From Lachancea kluyveri NRRL Y-12651 (lineage: Eukaryota; Ascomycota; Saccharomycetes; Saccharomycetales; Saccharomycetaceae), in NCBI GenBank assembly GCA_000149225.2, contig CM000691.1, forward strand, positions 930,001 to 994,000: a stretch of 64,000 nucleotides of DNA, read 5' to 3'. Shown here in pieces: positions 1-8,269 of the stretch. A model generated the notes under the pieces. It saw nothing but the letters and a program-made list of their open reading frames with translations, ran no database searches and had not been told where the DNA came from. The first letter of the stretch is position 1. Each line of letters begins with the position of its first letter. Position numbers and translations under genes: made by a program.

Positions 1-2
1 CA

Positions 3-1697
3 GTCACTCCCTCGGGAAATCGTTTACTTACGCAATGGTTATCTGGTCCATCTTTGGATTTGAAAGAAATTGAGAAACGCCAAAAATTAGTGGGTTTGTT
101 CAAAAAAGAGTTCGGCTTAACTCAAATTCTAATAGAGGAATTGAAACATGTCTATGACATGTCACGTATACTACAAAAGTTTTCATTTGGAAAAGGCGAG
201 GCTATGGAATTAATACAACTATCTAACTCTCTCATGCAAGCAGCTTCGATTCGCGACATCATCAAAAAAGACTTTTTAGAACATACGAAGATTGGTAAGA
301 GACTTTCGAACACCTTAAGCGAGCTTATGGGCGCACTTGAGTTCGACAACACTTTTATCAATAAAGTGCTTTGTTCTTTTGATGAGGAACAGCTCATTAG
401 ATATCAAAGGCAAAAAGTCGAGCAAGATACAAACCCAGAAAGAATTAGGGATAATGTAAAGTCAAAAACAGACGATAGCCAAAGTTCCATCGGCTGGGTT
501 GCTAAACCTGAAGCCAGCCAAACGCTCTCGAAATTACACAAACAATATAGTTTACTTTTGCAAAAGCGGGAGAAACTATTAAAAGTTTATCAGGATATCT
601 TCGTGACCCAACTCCAGGCAAAGGAGGTAATGTTGAAATTAAAGCAAACCAATGAATACGCGATTCATCTAGTAGGCACTGCGAATAATTTGTTGAAAAT
701 CAGCGAGTTTATCAAAAAAAATTCTCTAGTTGATGGAGAGCCTTTCCATATTTTACAAAAATCTGCACAGACACGTTGGTTAACCCACAAGTCGTGGACA
801 GATTTGGGCCAACAATTAGATTTGGCGGTCATGAAAATTAGGCAGGAGGAGAACAACATCATCAATTCGTTTAAGTCAGAATTTGTAAAAAAAAGTACTA
901 TAATTCGTGAAATTTCTCAAACGTTGGACTTCCTAGATGTATTGACTTCATTTGCCAAATTTTCCATTGAAAAAAACCTTGTATGCCCAAAAGTCGATCA
1001 CAGTAATGAATTGGAAATATTGGGTGGCCGACATTTAGTTGTTGAAGATGGTATTTCAGCCAAGTCTTTGGAATCTTTCACTAGCAATAACTGTCGACTA
1101 TCCAAGGGACATTTGTGGATTGTCACAGGCCCTAATATGGGTGGCAAGTCCACGTTTTTGAGACAGAACGCGATTATTGTAATTATGGCACAAATCGGTT
1201 GTTTTGTCCCCTGTGAAAGTGCGCGTATAGGCTTAGTGGATAAGATATTCAGTCGTGTTGGATCAGCGGATGACTTATACAATGAGATGAGTACCTTTAT
1301 GGTTGAAATGATTGAGACAAGCTTTATTTTAAAAGGTGCCACTAAAAGATCCTTAGCGATATTAGATGAAATCGGCCGTGGTACAAGTGGTAAAGAAGGG
1401 GTTAGCATAGCATTTGCCACTTTAAAGCATTTGGTTCATAGAAACCAATGCCGATCTCTCTTTGCAACACACTTTGGTAACGAGCTCCAGCATGTTGTAG
1501 AGAGTAAATGCGATGAGCCATTTAAGGAAAAACTGCACTTTTATAAGAGTGATATTGTAGAGTTGGACAAAGACCATTTTTACTATGACCACAAGCTCAA
1601 ACCTGGCATTTGTAGTAAATCTGATGCTATTAAAGTTGCCAGGATTGCTGGTTTCCCGGAAGAGGCACTGAAGACAGCACAGAGTGTATTAAATTAA
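3..1697 (+). CDS. MSH1: MSH1, mitochondrial MutS homologue (5'-truncated by window edge)
   Basis: Mitochondrial DNA mismatch-repair ATPase of the MutS family. The frame is open from base 3, so the start and the N-terminal mismatch-binding part lie outside the window; 564 residues are visible, against about 960 for the whole S. cerevisiae protein. It begins in the MutS lever region (GNRLLTQWLSGPSLDLKEIE). A helical clamp/lever section follows, then the ATPase: Walker A GPNMGGKST (about base 1130), the signature region SADDLYNEMSTFMVEM, Walker B LAILDEIGRGTSG (about 1360) and the FATHFGNEL segment (about 1460). All key ATPase residues are present. It ends 29 bp from the convergent NAF1 stop. 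Assignment to MSH1 rather than another MSH rests on overall similarity and on YHR120W being the expected neighbour of this block. Confidence 0.9.
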   Translation, partial: VTPSGNRLLTQWLSGPSLDLKEIEKRQKLVGLFKKEFGLTQILIEELKHVYDMSRILQKFSFGKGEAMELIQLSNSLMQAASIRDIIKKDFLEHTKIGKRLSNTLSELMGALEFDNTFINKVLCSFDEEQLIRYQRQKVEQDTNPERIRDNVKSKTDDSQSSIGWVAKPEASQTLSKLHKQYSLLLQKREKLLKVYQDIFVTQLQAKEVMLKLKQTNEYAIHLVGTANNLLKISEFIKKNSLVDGEPFHILQKSAQTRWLTHKSWTDLGQQLDLAVMKIRQEENNIINSFKSEFVKKSTIIREISQTLDFLDVLTSFAKFSIEKNLVCPKVDHSNELEILGGRHLVVEDGISAKSLESFTSNNCRLSKGHLWIVTGPNMGGKSTFLRQNAIIVIMAQIGCFVPCESARIGLVDKIFSRVGSADDLYNEMSTFMVEMIETSFILKGATKRSLAILDEIGRGTSGKEGVSIAFATLKHLVHRNQCRSLFATHFGNELQHVVESKCDEPFKEKLHFYKSDIVELDKDHFYYDHKLKPGICSKSDAIKVARIAGFPEEALKTAQSVLN

Positions 1698-1726
1698 ATA
1701 AAATAAACTATATGTATATACAGCAT

Positions 1727-1772
1727 TTAATAGCTACCGTGATTGTCTTGGTTCTTGGGTGGATTTTGCTGG

Positions 1773-1821
<49 letters not shown>

Positions 1822-3271
1822 GGATCAACAGCTGTTGAAGTTGTAACATTTGTTGAGTATTTTGTAAAGGTTGCTGTTGCTGCTGACGCTGCTGCTGTGG
1901 TAAATGCATTTGCTGTTGGGTATACTGTGAATACATTTGTTGGGGTGGCAATTGGTATTGTTGAGTATACTGTCCATAAGATTGTTGATACTGTGGGCTG
2001 TACTGCTGCTGATATGCTTGATTGTATTGTTGTTGTTGTACTTGTAGTTGATGAGACAAATATGTTTGTTGGTATGGATAAGCTGGTTGGAATTGATATC
2101 CCTGGACATATGGATACGAAGGTTGTGAATATCTATTCGTGTTCATTACGGGTTGGTTGTAAGGTGATGAAATTGGTGCAGGGGAGGAGGCAGCTGCTGC
2201 GATTGGCGGAGGAGGAGGAGAATATTGCGGTTTGACCTGTCTTTCAGATTGACGTGTACTGCGAGACTTATAGCCTGTTGCAGAGTTATTTGTCATACCT
2301 ACTGGAGGCTTCATTTTGGGCATGTTCGATAATTGCTGCTGGTTGCTTCTTAATTTCTTACTATCTGCTGGTTGAGAATTGCTAGAGTCGTGATTCTTCC
2401 TTTTTTTAGCTTGCTTTTTTGACCTTTTGAATTCGGCTTCCTTCTCGTCATCTGAAAACTCCTGCTCTTCTTCTGGTAATTCTTCATCGAAACCGTTGGA
2501 AGCATCCGTACCCTTTGACTGCTTGAGCTGGAAGGTGTCCAGCCAGTGCGCTTCAGGGGCCACAAAGTAAACTTTTTCACCAACACGTTCCTTTAGTGCG
2601 TTGAACTTCTCTTTTTGTTCCCCTGTGAACCCAACTCTGTAAAACGGCGACTGTAATTTACCGAATACTTCACATAAAGCACCAATCAAAGTACGATCAC
2701 CAAGGCATAGAATGGAACCTTCCTTTAAAACACGTTGTTCAGCCGAGTTACATGCCTGAATTATAATGTTCAAGTCAAAAGCAGATTTAATTTCCCCGAT
2801 TTCATGTATAGTCGTCTTCTCATCAATGGTAAAATCCTCAGGGATTTCAGGAACAGGCTCTTCGGCCATTTCATGCTTTGAGCGAATTGGGCCCGAAGGA
2901 GCTGGATCTTCATCCTCATCAATATTTTCTTCTAGCACCTCTACATCTTCGCCGGATGAAGTGGATTCATCAGATGAATTTTCTTCGGAAGAGCTGTCAT
3001 CATCTTTTTCAGAGCCTTCGCTCATAGACGTTTTATCAGAAACAGCAGTGAATCCCTCTTCTTCTTCTCCATTTGTTTCTTCCTCTCCATGTGCTACTTC
3101 CTTTTCATCTTTTTCACCCACAGACCCCTGTACTTCTTGCTTTTCTTCAGCATTTTCTTCGTCGCTACTTATAGCATTAACATCAATATCATCTTCTTGA
3201 AATTTAATATCGAGACTCTCAGTTGGGTTTTCTAGTGCCTTAGAAAACATATCTTGATTTTCACTAAACAT
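1727..3271 (-). CDS. NAF1: NAF1, H/ACA snoRNP assembly factor
   Basis: Nuclear assembly factor that stands in for Gar1 while H/ACA snoRNPs and telomerase-type RNPs mature. The 514-residue protein starts at MFSENQDMFSKALENP; the frame stays open upstream, but this ATG matches the usual Naf1 N-terminus. An acidic, Ser/Glu-rich N-terminal third precedes the Gar1-like core (roughly residues 145-250, containing KEGSILCLGDRTLIGALCEV). After it come a basic Lys-rich stretch and a long Pro/Gln/Tyr-rich tail ending in 16 consecutive Gln, one His and more Gln. The Gln run is encoded by pure CAA repeats (GTT on the + strand, 1774-1821), so its length is likely to vary between strains. Divergently transcribed from the ESBP6-like gene. 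Confidence 0.92.
1774..1821. repeat. (GTT)16 microsatellite coding polyglutamine in NAF1
   Basis: Sixteen perfect GTT units on the + strand, read as CAA (Gln) in the NAF1 frame on the - strand. The absence of synonymous CAG codons marks it as a recently expanded, slippage-prone repeat. Confidence 0.95.
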
Positions 3272-3599
3272 TGCTACTTGTACTATCTGTAGATATGATT
3301 TTGGAAGCAAAACTGAAGTTACTAGCCATCCTGAAACTGTACACGTTGTAATGAAGAGCTCAATCAAATGAAGGGCATCGCATGTTCAGGAAAAAAAAAA
3401 GAAAAAAAAGAAACGTGAATCCACTTCTATTCCGAGGGTGCTCTCTATTTCCGGGGTATGTACCTATGTACGAAGCCGGGGTTAAGGCGGGAACTACATA
3501 ATGCATTAAACGGCTGCATTTGATGCCAGTGGCCAAAGGGCAACTTGCCAATAATACCATGGAGTAAAGCCGGTAAGCGGCAGAAGTGATAGCAAAATT
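3272..3599. promoter_or_regulatory. Divergent NAF1 / ESBP6 intergenic region with two CCGGGG boxes
   Basis: This 328 bp region separates two divergent starts. CCGGGG occurs at 3451-3456 and 3476-3481, 25 bp apart in the same orientation. Both fit the Mig1-type SYGGGG core, so glucose repression of the transporter is possible, but neither has an obvious AT-rich flank. A poly-A tract lies at about 3390-3410. No other gene was seen. Confidence 0.4.
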
Positions 3600-5456
3600 A
3601 TGAGTAAAAGTGCAGACGACAAAGATTCTTTACCCTCGATTGATCTTTCAGCAGCAACCGAGGAAATACATCCAAAGCCTTTGGTGATATGCAATAGCAA
3701 CGACCCCCAGGTTTCAGCCTACCTAACTCGTAGAAGAGATTCAACTCCTTCTATATCAACCACTGCATCGATAGATTCTGAACAGCAAAGTTTGTTTAGG
3801 TCCTTATCTAGGAAGCTTACAAGTTTACGCAAGGCAGTTCAGGACGACAATGAGCAGACCGATGCAAATCCTCAAGATCTAAATGAGTTGCTAAAAAATC
3901 AGTTTGATTTGGAGGATGCGTTGAGGTTGCATACAAATACAGAAGATGCTCCGGTCCAAATGACTGCCCAGGATAAACCTCTTACAAATGTTTCAGATGA
4001 CCAACGAACTATAACAAAAGTGTTTACGAACAAGTCGACAGGAAACTTGGACTTGCCACCAGATGGTGGCTACGGTTGGGTATGCTGTCTATGTGTTACA
4101 CTAATAATGTTTTCAACTTGGGGCTGTAACTCAGGATTCGGTGTTTTCTTGGCATACTACTTAAACAATAATACTTTCCTTGATGCCACAAAGTATGACT
4201 ATGCGCTAATCGCGGGCATCACAGTTTGTCTGGGCCAGGGCTTGGCTCTTGTAGCAATGATCGCCATGAGGGTGGTAGGCTTCAAACAACCTATGTATTT
4301 TGGCACTGTATTGCTTTTTGCTGGATTCCTTCTGGCTTCTTTCTCTACAAAACTATGGCAGCTTTATTTGACGCAAGGCGTTTTGATCGGTATTGGTATT
4401 TCATTCATTTTTGTGCCAGCAACGACGGTTTTGCCCGGCTGGTTTTTGAAGAAGAGATCATTTTCTATGGGCATCTCGTTAATTGGTACAGGTGCAGGCG
4501 GTGTCACCTACTCTTTGAGCGTCAATGCATTGATTCAGCGGACTGGAGACCAAAAATGGGCCTTAAGAACATTGGCGATCACCTGTACCGTAACGTGTAT
4601 AGTGGCAATTCTACTGATTAAACAACGGGTACCGCTAAAACCTACTGGTTTAAAATCCAAGGAATCCATTTCTCAACTTTTCAAAATATTGTTTTCTCCT
4701 AGGGTGTTCAAAATTTACTCTGTTCAGTTGATTGGTGCATGGTTCTCTATGGCTCTTTTTGGCTACAATTTGATGGTTTTTACCTTGTCTTCTTATGCCG
4801 TTGCCAAGGGAATGTCCCGCCATCAAGGTTCAATTTTGACTGCAGTTTTGAATGCTTCACAAGCAGTTGGTAGACCCTTGATGGGGTTGATGGGTGACAA
4901 GTTTGGTAGAACCAATACTACTGTGGCATTGACTACCATTCTAACAATCTTTTTGTTTGCTTTTTGGATCCCCAGCGATACTTTTTTGCAAATGATCTTT
5001 TTTTCCATTTGTGTGGGCTTTTGCGTTGGCGTTGCCAATGTAATGAATACTGTTCTTGTCGCCGATATGGTGAAGCCCCAAGATTTTTTACCAGCATGGG
5101 GATACATCAACACTGTAAGCGCTCCATTTATGCTGGTTTGTGAAGTCGTAGCTCAGGCGTTGACAGATGATAAGAACAAAAATAATCCGTACTTGCATAC
5201 TCAAATATTTGCAGGCTTGTGCTTCTTTTGCGCGTTACTATTGATAATTTTGCTAAGAGAGTACACGGTACGCTTGAGGTTAACCGAACGTCAAGAAGTT
5301 AACTACGGGAAATTGAAAGAAGTAAATTTGGATGCAAACGATGCTGAAGTGGATAATCAAAACTTGCTGGAAGAAAGGCGTGCCAAGTACGCCTACCTAC
5401 TTGGTTCTGGAGTCAAAAAGTTTTTTTTGAGAATGTTTTACCCAATGAAGGTTTGA
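3600..5456 (+). CDS. ESBP6: ESBP6/MCH3-like monocarboxylate-transporter family permease
   Basis: Major facilitator superfamily protein of the monocarboxylate porter (MCT/SLC16-like) family, 618 residues. A Ser/Thr-rich hydrophilic N-terminus of about 150 residues is followed by the MCT signature LPPDGGYGWVCCL, which leads into the first of about 12 hydrophobic segments. A basic cytoplasmic loop (KPTGLKSKES) falls between segments 6 and 7, and a second half contains GRPLMGLMGDKFGRTN. The S. cerevisiae relatives Esbp6 and Mch1-5 have no proven monocarboxylate uptake activity, so the substrate is unknown. The choice of ESBP6 (YNL125C) rests on its place between NAF1 (YNL124W) and SPC98 (YNL126W). 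Confidence 0.85.
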   Translation: MSKSADDKDSLPSIDLSAATEEIHPKPLVICNSNDPQVSAYLTRRRDSTPSISTTASIDSEQQSLFRSLSRKLTSLRKAVQDDNEQTDANPQDLNELLKNQFDLEDALRLHTNTEDAPVQMTAQDKPLTNVSDDQRTITKVFTNKSTGNLDLPPDGGYGWVCCLCVTLIMFSTWGCNSGFGVFLAYYLNNNTFLDATKYDYALIAGITVCLGQGLALVAMIAMRVVGFKQPMYFGTVLLFAGFLLASFSTKLWQLYLTQGVLIGIGISFIFVPATTVLPGWFLKKRSFSMGISLIGTGAGGVTYSLSVNALIQRTGDQKWALRTLAITCTVTCIVAILLIKQRVPLKPTGLKSKESISQLFKILFSPRVFKIYSVQLIGAWFSMALFGYNLMVFTLSSYAVAKGMSRHQGSILTAVLNASQAVGRPLMGLMGDKFGRTNTTVALTTILTIFLFAFWIPSDTFLQMIFFSICVGFCVGVANVMNTVLVADMVKPQDFLPAWGYINTVSAPFMLVCEVVAQALTDDKNKNNPYLHTQIFAGLCFFCALLLIILLREYTVRLRLTERQEVNYGKLKEVNLDANDAEVDNQNLLEERRAKYAYLLGSGVKKFFLRMFYPMKV

Positions 5457-5577
5457 ATTTATTTACCTTGTCACTACTTATTTTATATTCCCTCTCTTAA
5501 ATTTTATACATGTTAAAATTAGGTCTATTTTCCGCCCATTTGCAATTTTGTATAGTATAGTACCTGTGCCCAGTTAG

Positions 5578-8100
5578 TTAACGTAATATTCGACTTAGTT
5601 TGATCAAATCCTCGTTATTGTCAGCCTTCAAGTCTTTGATAAAGAAATAACTATGGTTTTGAAATGTCTTGTAATGCTTGACAATATTCTTTAGGATTAA
5701 ATTGAAGCGAACAAGCAAAGCGTTTAACTCTTCATTGTTGTCTAAACTCAGCTGAATCAAAATCTCATGTACTATATTGTTAAATTCCGAATAAGCGACA
5801 ATGAATTCAAATATTTCGTTCAATAGTATAATCACGGTGGCAGGATAATATTGGTTGGTATAAGCTCCCATGTTTTTGCTCGAAGAAGAGTCTAGTAGTT
5901 TGTGGGTAATGATATTGTGCAAATATTGATTGTGCAAAGTATCTAGCTCATCGATATTATACTGACCAGTCGATATGGGTAGTTCGGCGTGGTTCTTTAA
6001 CATAGGTAACAGCTTTTTGTCTGGTTTTAAGATCCCATCCACTACTTTTAAACCGCTTTTTATGGAAATGATGTTGAACTTATGGCCCGAGCTAGCATCT
6101 TTGAAGGACAATTTTTTCTTTAATTCGCAGTAGTTCGCGTCGACAATCGATTGAAAGCAATATGTTTCTAACTTATTATTGAACCGTTGAATCTTACTTT
6201 TCAAGGAGTTGACTTTAGAGATTTTACTTAGCATATCCTTAACCAACGGTCTGTAGCGTCGAATCTTTTTAAAGTCGCGCATCAAGGAATTATTGCGTAA
6301 CCATTCTTCCTGATAAAAATAGTTATTTTTCTTAATTCTCCAAAGGAAATTGAACACACGCAAGTATTCTTTTTGTCCATCTTCGCGATTTACATTTAAC
6401 ATAATCGATAACGGTGGTTCGATTAAATAATCCAAGGTAAAAACGTCCCAGCCAATAGATCCGTGACCCAACTCAAGTACCCTAGCATCCAGCTTATTTA
6501 TAATGAAGTTGTTATCATGTTTTCTTAACATATTCCTCAAAGATGACTGCTGTACAGCGTCTTGCAATGACCTTGTTAAGCGGTAACTCGGTAGTGAGCT
6601 GGAAGGTTCTAAGAGAAAATCAGAGGATTTATTAATCATTGTCTCGATAAAATCACCCTTTCCCATCAACAGTATATTTTTTAGGGTATCTATTACCTCT
6701 GTATAAAAAAATTTCGTTTTCAACGTATAATTGGCAAACTGATTCACTTCTTTGTATTGGGAATGAACAATGGCACTGAAATTTTCGGAGAATTTTTCTA
6801 TCGAAAGAGCCTGGTACCGACTTGTATACTTGTTCGTGAAATCGCTAGCCCATCGAATTTCCTTGCAATATTTCTCTAAAAAAATGTAGGTTTTTCCAAC
6901 CATATAAATTTCTTCTGCAACATTCAAAGAAATAAAGCCAGGGATCTTGTCTCTTTGAAATGATACTGGTATCTTACTGTCGTGTGTGTTGTTTATTTCA
7001 CCCGCTTCGATGAAAAACTCCTTGTACGTTGCATCTAGCTGACCCTTAGTTAACCAATTGGTCAAGTATTCGTAATATAATATTATCAGTGATTGAAAAA
7101 TATTATTTGAGAGAGAACTTATTAGTGGATCGCCATGGTGTCTTAGTGAATCAAACTCTGAAAGAAATTGATCACCTCTAAACTGGTCAAATCTCTGAAT
7201 GAAGCTGTAGTAGAACCGGAATATCAGGATTTGGTCATAGAGCACTAAGTATGTAGCCTTCAAGGATTTCATATGACCACTGATTGTTACATCATTAACA
7301 AAACCCACATAGTGGCGCAACTGCTGCGAAGTGTACGTTAAAATTGACATTTTTAGTGGTGAAAGTGTGCGTGAGCTTTTATGACTTTCTATCTTAAAGC
7401 TTAGGTACTGGTAGAGTAATCCTGCTTCAAATATTAGGTGCAACACGCCACTCTCGCCATTGGAAACATTTACTGGAATTTCCACTTTATTTTTACTGAA
7501 GGGGAATAGACTGGAAGTTGTGGCTAGTAACGTATAAGAAATGTATTTTAACATTTCTTCCTCAGACACAGCAGTACTATAGTAAGGGCTGGCTAAATTA
7601 GCCAAGCTAGGGCCAGTATTCTCACCTAAAGGTGCTGCATACGCAGATGATATTCCAGATCTCCTGTCAGAGAAACGATCAACATTTTCAAACGATTCAG
7701 CATATACACTTGGTGCTCGTGTGGGAGTTAACAGGTGGTTGTGAGTCTGTAAAGTTTCTCTATTTAAATAGGAAGGAACATTTTTATTAGGCCTTTGAGA
7801 TATGTTGTCTAACAACACAGAATTCATAACATCCAAATACTTGGCGATCTCATCTTTTGACTGGTAGTTAGCCAACAATTGGGATATACTCTCTAATTTT
7901 TGCCACTTTGCAACGTTCTCACTGGTGTATGCTGATTTACTCTTGTAGTTGTCTACAACTTTGCTGAGGTCATCTGGTGAGATCCTGGAGGAGCTGAGAA
8001 CTGCGGCCAATTCATGGGTTAATGCTCTGGCAGACTCTTCCGGGATTTCTTGCGGAACCAACTTGCTCACAATGGGATACAAATAAGATCCAATATCCAT
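5578..8100 (-). CDS. SPC98: SPC98, gamma-tubulin complex component (GCP3)
   Basis: Spindle pole body component that forms the gamma-tubulin small complex with Spc97 and Tub4 and nucleates microtubules. The 840-residue length matches the S. cerevisiae protein (846). The conserved N-terminal stretch HLLTPTRAPSVYAESFENVDRFS is present. GRIP1/GRIP2 homology runs across the middle and C-terminal half, with landmarks LHLIFEAGLLYQYL, YYEYLTNWLTKGQL, GKTYIFLEKYCKEI and LGHGSIGWDVFTLDY (the last typical of the gamma-tubulin-binding half). The frame is intact. It lies tail-to-tail with the ESBP6-like gene and is followed upstream by co-oriented FAR11, as YNL126W and YNL127W are in S. cerevisiae. Confidence 0.97.
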   Translation of the reverse strand: MDIGSYLYPIVSKLVPQEIPEESARALTHELAAVLSSSRISPDDLSKVVDNYKSKSAYTSENVAKWQKLESISQLLANYQSKDEIAKYLDVMNSVLLDNISQRPNKNVPSYLNRETLQTHNHLLTPTRAPSVYAESFENVDRFSDRRSGISSAYAAPLGENTGPSLANLASPYYSTAVSEEEMLKYISYTLLATTSSLFPFSKNKVEIPVNVSNGESGVLHLIFEAGLLYQYLSFKIESHKSSRTLSPLKMSILTYTSQQLRHYVGFVNDVTISGHMKSLKATYLVLYDQILIFRFYYSFIQRFDQFRGDQFLSEFDSLRHHGDPLISSLSNNIFQSLIILYYEYLTNWLTKGQLDATYKEFFIEAGEINNTHDSKIPVSFQRDKIPGFISLNVAEEIYMVGKTYIFLEKYCKEIRWASDFTNKYTSRYQALSIEKFSENFSAIVHSQYKEVNQFANYTLKTKFFYTEVIDTLKNILLMGKGDFIETMINKSSDFLLEPSSSLPSYRLTRSLQDAVQQSSLRNMLRKHDNNFIINKLDARVLELGHGSIGWDVFTLDYLIEPPLSIMLNVNREDGQKEYLRVFNFLWRIKKNNYFYQEEWLRNNSLMRDFKKIRRYRPLVKDMLSKISKVNSLKSKIQRFNNKLETYCFQSIVDANYCELKKKLSFKDASSGHKFNIISIKSGLKVVDGILKPDKKLLPMLKNHAELPISTGQYNIDELDTLHNQYLHNIITHKLLDSSSSKNMGAYTNQYYPATVIILLNEIFEFIVAYSEFNNIVHEILIQLSLDNNEELNALLVRFNLILKNIVKHYKTFQNHSYFFIKDLKADNNEDLIKLSRILR

Positions 8101-8269
8101 GCTCAGCTTACTTAGTTCACGAGTGTTTCCCTTACACCTCTATCAAATGTGATTCATAAAGACTGTTGTTTACAATTCAAAACTTATTGTGTCAAATCAT
8201 CTCATACGAAATATAATCCGAATTGGTTCCTATTTTGGTGATAGTTATACGTGAGCTACCTAGAATTAT

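Noticed and set aside
1759-2235. 158-codon Val-rich open frame opposite the NAF1 polyGln region
   Set aside because: It is the antisense reading of the GTT repeat and Gln/Pro-rich NAF1 tail; low complexity and no start context.
2766-3200. 144-codon Ser-rich open frame antisense to NAF1
   Set aside because: Mirror of the Glu/Asp/Ser-rich NAF1 N-terminus; composition explained by the real gene.
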